A stretch of 34,213 nucleotides of DNA from Magnetococcales bacterium WMHbinv6 (GTDB lineage: Bacteria; Pseudomonadota; Magnetococcia; Magnetococcales; Magnetaquicoccaceae). The stretch covers positions 1 to 34,213 of the forward strand of contig PDZV01000039.1 in the NCBI GenBank assembly GCA_002753135.1. The letters run 5' to 3'. Below the pieces are notes generated by a model that was not told the DNA's origin, did no database searches, and saw only the letters and a program-made list of their open reading frames with translations. Both the position numbers and the translations under genes were made by a program. Below, piece after piece: positions 28,432 through 34,213 of this stretch (positions within the stretch are counted from its first letter, which is position 1; each line of letters starts with the position of its first letter).

Positions 28432-29703
28432 TTAAAACGAATCGGTCAGGACGCCATCCAGGATGGCGACGGCCTGATCCATCTCCGCCTGGCTGACGGT
28501 GAGTGGTGGCAGAAGACGCAGAATGGTGCCCATCTGGCAACTGAGCAGCAGGCCGCGCGAGAGACAGACGCTCAAAATCTCTTCGGCGGGTGAGTTCAGT
28601 TCGACGGCCAGCATCAGGCCGCGACCCCTGATGTTGCGGATCATTTCGTGCCGTTGCTGCAGTTGTTGCAGACGTGTGCGCAGATATTCCCCTTTTTCTG
28701 GCACCGCCGCCACCACACCCTGATCGAGCAGCACCTGCAGGGTGGCCAGAGCGGCAGCACTGACCAGAGGTGTGCCGCCAAAGGTGGAACCATGCGAACC
28801 GGGAGAAAAAACCCGCGCCACCTCTTCTGTGGCCAGACAGGCACCCATGGGCAAACCGGAAGCCAGCGATTTGGCGATGGTCATGATGTCGGGGGTGACG
28901 CTGCTCCATTGATGGCACCAGAGACGACCGGTACGGCCCAGACCGGTTTGCACCTCATCGAGGACCAGCAGCAGACCATGCTGATCGGCCAGCGCCCGCA
29001 AGGAAGGCAGATAGTCGTCATCCGGGATCAGCACACCGGATTCACCCTGGATCGGTTCAACCATGATGGCGGCGGTATTGGGGGTAATGGCTTTGACCAC
29101 GGCATCGATGTTGTTGAACGGCACATAGCGAAAGCCGGGCAGCAGCGGTTCATAGCCCCGTTGTACTTTGTCCTGGCCGGTGGCGGTCAGGGTGGCCATG
29201 GTGCGACCGTGAAAGCTGTTGATGGCGGTGATGATTTCATAGCGCCCGGATTGGGCCCGCTTGTGGCCTTTGTCCCGCTCCTGGGTGTAGCGGCGCACCA
29301 GCTTGATGGCTGCTTCATTGGCTTCGGCACCGCTGTTGCAGAAAAAGACCCGGTCGGCAAAACTGGTATCCACCAGACGTTGTGCCAATTGCTCTTGCAG
29401 CGGCACCCGATACAGGTTGGAGGTATGGATCAACTCTCCCACCTGTTTCTGCACGGCAGCCACCACGGCGGGCGGGCAATGGCCCAGATTATTGACGCCG
29501 ATGCCGGAGATAAAATCCAGGTATTCCCGTCCGCTGTCATCCCAGAGCCGGGTTCCCTGACCACGCACGAAGGCGACAGGCAGGCGAGCATAATTCGGCA
29601 TCAGGGCCGAAGTGGAAAAATTGCCTTTCGTTCCGCCTGACGGAGAAGGCGCGCTGACCGAAGCGGCGTTGTGCGAAACCTTGTCCATTGCTTGCTGCCC
29701 CAT
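28432..29703 (-). CDS. argD: Acetylornithine aminotransferase
   Basis: The 423-residue class III PLP enzyme converts N-acetylglutamate semialdehyde and glutamate to N-acetylornithine. It shows FCNSGAEANEAAIKLVRRY, FHGRTMATLTATGQ, the LDEVQTGLGRTG cofactor region and TIAKSLASGLPMGA, whose lysine (about 277) binds PLP. The ATG at 29703 lies five bases after GGGGG (29709-29713). The N-terminus is about 25 residues longer than typical, and an ATG five codons on (MDKVS) is possible. An intrinsic terminator ends exactly where the ribosome-binding site begins, which suggests controlled entry into argDFGH. Confidence 0.96.
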   Translation of the reverse strand: MGQQAMDKVSHNAASVSAPSPSGGTKGNFSTSALMPNYARLPVAFVRGQGTRLWDDSGREYLDFISGIGVNNLGHCPPAVVAAVQKQVGELIHTSNLYRVPLQEQLAQRLVDTSFADRVFFCNSGAEANEAAIKLVRRYTQERDKGHKRAQSGRYEIITAINSFHGRTMATLTATGQDKVQRGYEPLLPGFRYVPFNNIDAVVKAITPNTAAIMVEPIQGESGVLIPDDDYLPSLRALADQHGLLLVLDEVQTGLGRTGRLWCHQWSSVTPDIMTIAKSLASGLPMGACLATEEVARVFSPGSHGSTFGGTPLVSAAALATLQVLLDQGVVAAVPEKGEYLRTRLQQLQQRHEMIRNIRGRGLMLAVELNSPAEEILSVCLSRGLLLSCQMGTILRLLPPLTVSQAEMDQAVAILDGVLTDSF

Positions 29704-29720
29704 GCATACCCCCAAAATCG

Positions 29721-29754
29721 AAAAAGGAAAATCGCTCGGCAAAGACGATTTTCC
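29721..29754 (-). terminator. Intrinsic terminator abutting the argD ribosome-binding site
   Basis: Read on the - strand, GGAAAATCG (29754-29746) pairs with CGATTTTCC (29734-29726) around an 11-base loop and is followed by TTTTT (29725-29721), CGA and TTTT (29717-29714). The next bases are the GGGGG ribosome-binding site of argD. It may end the tusA-dsrE2 transcript or act as an attenuator of the arg genes. Confidence 0.7.
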
Positions 29755-29812
29755 GTGCAGGATCAAGCGGGAGAGGCCGACAAAGCCATCCCTCGCACGT
29801 TAATTTTTCGCC

Positions 29813-29842
29813 TGTCCGGCAACGACAAACCGTTGCCGGACA
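29813..29842 (-). other. Perfect 12-bp hairpin between dsrE2 and argD
   Basis: TGTCCGGCAACG (29813-29824) and CGTTGCCGGACA (29831-29842) are exact complements with a 6-base loop. The hairpin starts 20 bases after the dsrE2 stop. Neither strand shows a T-run after it, so it is not a standard intrinsic terminator. It may protect the 3' end of the tusA-dsrE2 message or fold as part of the argD leader. Confidence 0.75.
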
Positions 29843-29862
29843 TCGCGTTGTCAAACGGCAGA

Positions 29863-30333
29863 TCAGATGAAAAGGGTGATGTCCGCTTTTTGTGCCACTT
29901 CAAAGAAGCGGGCGGCACCGGCATACTCCAGGCCATCGATCAGCTCTTCATGTTTGAAGTCAAAGAGATCGACCGTCATTTGACAGGCAATCATTTTGAC
30001 ATCCGACTCGATGGCCATGGAGAGCAGGTCATCGATGCTGGCAACCCCTTTGCTTGCCATTTTTTGTTTCATCATGATGGTTGCCATGCTTTCCATCCCG
30101 GGCAACATCTGCACCAGAACGGGCATCGGCACCGGCATGGGCATTGCAGGATTACCCAGGGGCGAAATCTTCAGATTGCGCTCTTTCTTCAAGACTTGCA
30201 AGCCATAAAAAGTCCAGAAGATGGTAACCTCATAATCAAGGGCAGCCGCCGTGGTTGCCAGAATGAGAGGTGGATAGGCAAAGTCCAGAGTGCCCTTGGT
30301 CGCGATGATCGCCAATCTTTTTTGCTCGGCCAT
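29863..30333 (-). CDS. DsrE2-like sulfur-carrier protein
   Basis: The 156-residue protein belongs to the DsrE/DsrF-like family. It has a single cysteine, C117, in KMIACQMTVDLF, the conserved position of DsrE2 proteins. A Met/Pro-rich stretch PAMPMPVPMPVLVQMLPGM at residues 62-80 is also typical of that group. Such proteins pass persulfide sulfur together with TusA in sulfur-oxidising or sulfur-trafficking bacteria. The gene follows tusA by 12 bases, and its AGGAG ribosome-binding site overlaps the tusA stop codon, so the two are one unit. No rhodanese, dsrAB or hdr gene is visible in the window. Confidence 0.9.
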   Translation of the reverse strand: MAEQKRLAIIATKGTLDFAYPPLILATTAAALDYEVTIFWTFYGLQVLKKERNLKISPLGNPAMPMPVPMPVLVQMLPGMESMATIMMKQKMASKGVASIDDLLSMAIESDVKMIACQMTVDLFDFKHEELIDGLEYAGAARFFEVAQKADITLFI

Positions 30334-30345
30334 TGATGAAAACTC

Positions 30346-30570
30346 CTAGACTTTTTCGATTTCGTAGTAGAAAACCTTCCCATCCTCGGATGCTTTGACC
30401 AGCTTGTTGCCAGTCTGCGAACAAAAGGACTCGAAGTCTTTGGCAGAGCCGGGATCCGTTGCTTCGATGGCCAGGATCTGTCCCGGTGCCATATCCTTCA
30501 GGGCCTTTTTGGCGCGCAGAATCGGGAGGGGACAGTTAAGACCTTTTGCATCCAGAGTTTGATCAGCCAT
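30346..30570 (-). CDS. tusA: TusA-family sulfur carrier
   Basis: This 74-residue protein has the TusA signature LNCPLPILR, with the persulfide-carrying cysteine at 13 in CPXP. TusA-like proteins receive sulfur from cysteine desulfurase or rhodanese and hand it to tRNA thiolation, molybdenum cofactor synthesis or sulfur oxidation systems. Pairing with a DsrE2 gene points to the sulfur-trafficking branch. The ATG at 30570 follows GGAGGT at nine bases. It is the first gene of the - strand run that continues into argD, and it is divergent from the membrane-anchored gene at 30781. Confidence 0.93.
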   Translation of the reverse strand: MADQTLDAKGLNCPLPILRAKKALKDMAPGQILAIEATDPGSAKDFESFCSQTGNKLVKASEDGKVFYYEIEKV

Positions 30571-30683
30571 GTTGTGTTAACCTCCAATAATGGGTACCTG
30601 AAAGGGACTTGCCCAGTAAAACAGCAAACGCTGATATACTGGTACGCATTCATGGCAGATTGCAAATATTTTTTTCTTTTTTA

Positions 30684-30692
30684 TGATATAGT
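30684..30692 (+). promoter_or_regulatory. Candidate extended -10 promoter for the gene at 30781
   Basis: TGATATAGT is an extended -10 element (TG, one base, TATAGT with five of six matches), preceded by a T-rich tract at 30669-30682. No well-spaced -35 is seen; TTGCAA at 30660-30665 is 21 bases away. The leader would be about 80 bases. Confidence 0.4.
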
Positions 30693-30780
30693 AGTGAGAA
30701 CGAGGCCGATTTTTCTGGCAAAATGTTGCCGAATGAGTCGTTAACTTGATGATAAAATTAACCTTTTCACGGATACCACC

Positions 30781-31317
30781 ATGATCGCAACTTTCATTGG
30801 TCTGCTCTTTATTACGGGCTTGCTCGGGCTGCTGCTGCATCTGCGTAAAGTGCGGGAAAGTTCCCTGGCAGACGAATTGCCCAGCGATAAATTGACGGTA
30901 TTGATCGGCATCTACCAGATGCTGAGCAAGGCATGTCTGCAATATTACAAGGATTATGGCAGTTATCCTGAGCGGATTACCGGTGCCAGCGACAGTTTGC
31001 TGGAGGCGGGTTATCTGAAAGGGGAGTTGCTGGCCAGCTTAAGCAAAAGTTTGCCGCGCTTTTCCATCGTCATCAACGAAACGATCGGCTCGGCCATCTG
31101 CCTGCCCAATACCCGGCGGGAGTTGGCCACCGAGTTGATCACCCGCTTACGTGAGATGGCCAGTACCATGGTGTTTGTTGATCTGCGCGGCAACCAATAT
31201 CTGCCGCTGACCGTGCCGATTGCCCATGACACGGTCAATCTCTGTCTGCTGTTACCGCATGATCCCACCAAATCGCCTCTGGAGAAGGCGGCCGAGGTCA
31301 AGGTGGTGGTTGCCTGA
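30781..31317 (+). CDS. Membrane-anchored hypothetical protein
   Basis: I do not recognise this 178-residue protein. It has one N-terminal membrane helix (about residues 3-21) followed by a basic stretch, so the rest may face the periplasm or the cytoplasm. The segment LQYYKDYGSYPERI at about 58-71 resembles the YYxDxGxYP pattern found after the helix of type II secretion pseudopilins. A prepilin peptidase site (Gly, then Phe-Thr-Leu-Ile-Glu) is missing, so a processed pilin is unlikely. It is a single gene between the divergent tusA and the convergent DUF3576 gene. Its ATG at 30781 has only a weak ribosome-binding site. Confidence 0.7.
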   Translation: MIATFIGLLFITGLLGLLLHLRKVRESSLADELPSDKLTVLIGIYQMLSKACLQYYKDYGSYPERITGASDSLLEAGYLKGELLASLSKSLPRFSIVINETIGSAICLPNTRRELATELITRLREMASTMVFVDLRGNQYLPLTVPIAHDTVNLCLLLPHDPTKSPLEKAAEVKVVVA

Positions 31318-31435
31318 CGGCATCGTCAACGCAACGGTCGTTTTGCGCCACCCCCTGCAAGCGCACAGAGCGCCGTGCTGGGGCTGCGCCAGTCGGTAAT
31401 GGCCTGCAGGCAGCTGGAGCGCACGCGGCAGCACA

Positions 31436-31474
31436 GACAAAACGGCGAGGGGTATGACGTACCCACCCGCCGTT
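31436..31474 (-). terminator. Terminator for the DUF3576 lipoprotein gene, between convergent genes
   Basis: AACGGCG (31441-31447) pairs with CGCCGTT (31468-31474), and an inner GGGTA (31450-31454) pairs with TACCC (31460-31464) around TGACG. Read on the - strand, the stem runs into TTTTGT. It lies about 60 bases after the lipoprotein stop and may also stop the + strand gene ending at 31317. The rest of 31318-31530 shows no gene. Confidence 0.6.
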
Positions 31475-31530
31475 AGCCATTGTGCGCCACCGGATGCGGT
31501 TTGCTCAGACGGGGCCAACAGCCCGCCTGC

Positions 31531-32076
31531 TCATGGCCGGGCGATTTGCGCCTGCTTGCGGATGCTTTTGGCAATGTTGGCCGCCGCCTCCTCGTCGGCT
31601 GGGCGGTCCACCCAACTGCCTTGCAGCAGCTCCTGTTTCAACACCACCACCTGCACCGTACCGTAGGGCTCTTTGCCGGTGATGTGAATATTGACCCGGT
31701 AACGGAAAGAGGGGTTGGCCGGATCCGTTTTCCATTCGGTGGAGATGACGCCACCTTCCCGGCTGGCGGTCTGGATGGGCAGGCCCATCACCACATTCAT
31801 CGCCCCGGCAAACAGTTTATCGGCCCGCACCGCTTCGGCGCTCTTTTTGCCGCCACCCAAGCCCCCTTCGCCACTCAGATTGAAGATGCTCTCTTGACCG
31901 GCTTCAAAGGCAGAGTTGGGATCGTTGCGTTCTCTGGCATCTTCCAGCTCTTTTTTCTGGCCGAACTTGGAGAGCTTATGTTCATCCAAGGTGTTGCGGC
32001 TTTTCCAGAAGTCGCCGGAACAGCCGGTCAACAATGTGGCTGCCAAACCGAGTGCCATCCATCCGTGTTTTGCCAT
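31531..32076 (-). CDS. DUF3576-family lipoprotein
   Basis: The 181-residue protein begins MAKHGWMALGLAATLLTGC, a lipoprotein signal with cysteine 19 as the lipid-attachment residue. After a polar linker it carries a domain with GGVISTEWKTDPANPSFRYR and VNIHITGKEPYGTVQVVVLK, which I assign to DUF3576, known mainly from Alphaproteobacteria. The function of the family is unknown; an envelope role is likely from the lipoprotein signal. The ATG at 32076 follows AGGTGGG at good spacing. The frame stays open 12 codons upstream, but those residues would precede the signal peptide. It lies about 100 bases after the topA stop on the same strand. Confidence 0.75.
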   Translation of the reverse strand: MAKHGWMALGLAATLLTGCSGDFWKSRNTLDEHKLSKFGQKKELEDARERNDPNSAFEAGQESIFNLSGEGGLGGGKKSAEAVRADKLFAGAMNVVMGLPIQTASREGGVISTEWKTDPANPSFRYRVNIHITGKEPYGTVQVVVLKQELLQGSWVDRPADEEAAANIAKSIRKQAQIARP

Positions 32077-32178
32077 TGTACCCACCTTTTTTACGCTGTC
32101 GTTGGTAATCAAGCTTCAATCACTTTTTAGCACCAGTGGCCAGGCCTTGGCGCTCCTGCAACCCGTGTGTGCAGCCGG

Positions 32179-34213
32179 TCACGGGGACTCTTGTAACACC
32201 TTTTCCTGATAGGTACACCCTTCGCGCACGCAGAGCAAGAGAGTTCCGGTGCGTTTGCCCACTTTGCGGGTGATAAACGGCATGCCGCATTGGGGACAAG
32301 GTTGATCCAGAGGCTCATTCCACAGGGCATTTTTGCACTTGGGATAGGCGGAACAGGAGTAGAATATTTTACCGTAACGGGATTTTTTTTCCAGAAAACT
32401 TCCCTTGCCGCACTCCGGGCAGGTGATGCCGGTCGACTTGGGTTTTTCCAGAGGTTGATTGTTGCGGCATTGCGGATAGCCGGAACAGGCGAGAAATTTG
32501 CCGTAGCGACCCTCCTTGAGCAACATCACCTTGCCGCATTTTTCGCACAGTTGATCGGTGGTCACCGGTTCCGGTCGTGGAGCCGCCTCCTCTTCCCCCT
32601 CTTTTTTCAGATTGCGGGTATAGCGGCATTGCGGATAGTTGGAACAGGCGAGAAAACGCCCAAAACGCCCCAATTTATTCAACAGGGGTTGTTGACATTC
32701 CGGGCACAGCTCATCGGTGGCCTCGCTGGTAATGTCGGCGCGGTTGGTTGTTTTCTCTTTGTCGGTGATCTGTTCACGGAAAGGGTTCCAGAAATGTTCC
32801 ATCAAGGGAATCCAGCTCTGTTCCCCCCGCGACACCGCATCCAGGTCATCTTCCAGATGGGCGGTAAAGTGGTAGTCGACGTAGGTTTGAAAATGGTCCA
32901 CCAAAAAGCGGTTGACCACCAGCCCCACATCCTCCGGAAAAAATTTTTTCTGCTCCAGGCGCACATAACCCCGATCCTGCAGGGTGGACATGATCGGCGC
33001 ATAGGTGGAGGGTCGACCGATGCCGTAGCTTTCCAGGGCTTTGACCAGCGTGGCCTCGGTGAAACGGGGTGGCGGCTCGGTAAAATGTTGGATCGGATCC
33101 AGATGGCGCAGTTGCAACGATTCGCCCTCCTGCAAGGGGGGCAGCATGCTTTCGGCGGCATCGTCGTCACGATCCTGCAGCGAGACATCATCCAACCCTT
33201 CACTGTAGACATCCAGAAAGCCGGCAAAGGCCACCGAAGAGCCGTTGGCACGCAGTTGGAAGGGGGCCTGCGGCTGGGCGCTGCCAACAGCCAGCGTGGC
33301 GATTACCTGGTCGATGCGGGCCGAGGCCATTTGACAGGCCATGCTCCGTTTCCAGATCAGTTCGTAGAGCGTGAATTGATCTTTGGGCAGCACCGCCTTG
33401 AGCGATTCCGGGGTGCGGGCCGGATTGGTGGGCCGAATGGCCTCGTGGGCCTCCTGGGCATTTTTGGCCGAGGATTTAAAGGTGCGCGGCTTTTCTGGCA
33501 GGCAGGCGGCCCCATAGCGTTGCGCAATCATCTGCCGCAGGGCGGTAATCGCCTCTTCGGCCAGATTGACCGAGTCGGTACGCATGTAGCTGATCAAACC
33601 TTCCACTTCGCCGGGACCGCCGTTGAGTGCTGGCAGCTCGACCCCTTCGTAGAGACGTTGCGCCACCATCATGGTCTTTTTGGCGGAAAAGCCCAATTTG
33701 CGTGAGGCTTCCTGTTGCAGCGTCGAGGTGATGAAAGGGGGGGCCGGATGGCGCTGGGTCTGTTTTTTCTCCAACTGTACCAGGTGTAGCGGTTGATCAC
33801 GGATGGCGTCGCACCACCGTTCAGCCTGCTGCTGGTCGGCAATATCAAATTTGCCCAGTTTGTTGCCCTCGGCCACCACCAGACGGGCCCGGAACGGGCG
33901 TGTTGCCGCCGTCCCTTTGACCGCTTTTTTGGCCACGTCGGCGAGAATGCTCCAATATTCCTGACTCTTGAAGGCGGCAATGGCCGCCTCCCGTTCGCAG
34001 ACCAGGCGCAGAGCGACCGATTGCACGCGCCCTGCCGACAAGCCGGGCCGCACCTTTTTCCACAGCAGAGGACTCAGGTTGAAGCCGACCAGATAGTCCA
34101 AGGCCCGCCGGGCTTGTTGGGCGTTGACCAGATCCATATCAATCTCTCGGGCGTGGGCAACCGCCTCCTGGATGGCCCGTTTGGTGATTTCGTGAAAGAC
34201 CACCCGTTTGGCC
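32179..34213 (-). CDS. topA: DNA topoisomerase I (C-terminal part, 5' end outside window)
   Basis: The last 677 residues of the enzyme are visible, and the frame continues past the right edge as AKRVVFHEITKRAI. The Toprim domain is therefore mostly outside. TopA relaxes negative supercoils through a transient link from its active tyrosine to DNA. That tyrosine lies in ISYMRTDSVNL (near 33585). GLSAGRVQSVALRLV and YGIGRPSTYAPIMSTL are also present. The C-terminus holds three clear four-cysteine zinc ribbons (CPEC, CEKC and CPEC starts, each closing with CSxYPxC) and a fourth, more divergent one (CPQCG to CVREGC). The stop is TGA at 32181-32179. Confidence 0.97.
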   Translation of the reverse strand, partial: AKRVVFHEITKRAIQEAVAHAREIDMDLVNAQQARRALDYLVGFNLSPLLWKKVRPGLSAGRVQSVALRLVCEREAAIAAFKSQEYWSILADVAKKAVKGTAATRPFRARLVVAEGNKLGKFDIADQQQAERWCDAIRDQPLHLVQLEKKQTQRHPAPPFITSTLQQEASRKLGFSAKKTMMVAQRLYEGVELPALNGGPGEVEGLISYMRTDSVNLAEEAITALRQMIAQRYGAACLPEKPRTFKSSAKNAQEAHEAIRPTNPARTPESLKAVLPKDQFTLYELIWKRSMACQMASARIDQVIATLAVGSAQPQAPFQLRANGSSVAFAGFLDVYSEGLDDVSLQDRDDDAAESMLPPLQEGESLQLRHLDPIQHFTEPPPRFTEATLVKALESYGIGRPSTYAPIMSTLQDRGYVRLEQKKFFPEDVGLVVNRFLVDHFQTYVDYHFTAHLEDDLDAVSRGEQSWIPLMEHFWNPFREQITDKEKTTNRADITSEATDELCPECQQPLLNKLGRFGRFLACSNYPQCRYTRNLKKEGEEEAAPRPEPVTTDQLCEKCGKVMLLKEGRYGKFLACSGYPQCRNNQPLEKPKSTGITCPECGKGSFLEKKSRYGKIFYSCSAYPKCKNALWNEPLDQPCPQCGMPFITRKVGKRTGTLLLCVREGCTYQEKVLQESP

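Noticed and set aside
29755-29800. Leader peptide for arginine attenuation before argD
   Set aside because: The only short frame (ATG at about 29790 on -, eight codons, MALSASPA) has no arginine codons and a poorly spaced ribosome-binding site.
31252-31518. 88-codon - strand open frame between the two convergent genes
   Set aside because: It overlaps the coding end of the + strand gene, covers a hairpin terminator and shows no recognisable protein features.

Overview
This window looks like a chromosomal segment of a Gram-negative bacterium of moderately high GC, probably a member of the Pseudomonadota. It carries System I cytochrome c maturation genes, a TusA/DsrE2 sulfur-carrier pair, a PilZ protein, a periplasmic-type sensor, a DUF3576 lipoprotein and a mosaic of housekeeping genes. 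The combination would fit an alphaproteobacterium-like lineage such as the magnetotactic Magnetococcales. That is inference from gene content only; no marker in the window fixes it. I see no rRNA, tRNA, CRISPR array or insertion sequence.

Layout. Positions 1-5354 (+) are the 3' part of a giant repeat gene. It contains 103 uninterrupted 48-bp units, each encoding a 16-residue repeat, followed by a degenerate tail. A 336-base non-coding stretch with a strong intrinsic terminator follows. Next comes a + strand pyrimidine cluster: pyrR, pyrB, pyrC and pyrK (5691-9466). After it lie an EF-G-like GTPase (9542-11626), a small orphan gene with its own promoter and terminator (11727-12012), and gyrB (12083-14530). 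On the - strand, ccmF-ccmG-ccmH (17562-14549) form a compact cytochrome c maturation unit. Divergent from it are bioB, then a PilZ-domain gene and a dCache sensor with no visible output domain (17842-21546, +). Two - strand genes follow: a membrane-anchored formylglycine-generating-enzyme-like protein and a Sel1-repeat protein. Then comes the - strand run tusA, dsrE2, argD, argF, argG, argH (30570 down to 24771), so the arginine pathway from acetylornithine transamination to arginine lies together. A short membrane-anchored protein (+, 30781-31317), a DUF3576 lipoprotein (-) and the 3' part of topA (-, running off the right edge) end the window.

How the genes work together. pyrR/B/C/K supply UMP-pathway steps and their likely regulator, but pyrD is not here. 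argD/F/G/H convert N-acetylglutamate semialdehyde (via acetylornithine) and, later, ornithine through citrulline and argininosuccinate to arginine; the step releasing ornithine (argJ or argE) is not here. TusA and DsrE2 are a recognised persulfide-trafficking pair and may share a transcript with the arg genes. CcmFGH perform haem ligation and apocytochrome thiol reduction, and their ccmABCDE partners must lie elsewhere. The PilZ and dCache genes, 35 nt apart, probably form a signalling pair.

The most unusual object is the giant 16-residue repeat protein. Regulatory structures worth a second look are the terminator abutting the argD ribosome-binding site, the overlapping hairpins upstream of gyrB, and the inverted repeat over a putative bioB promoter.
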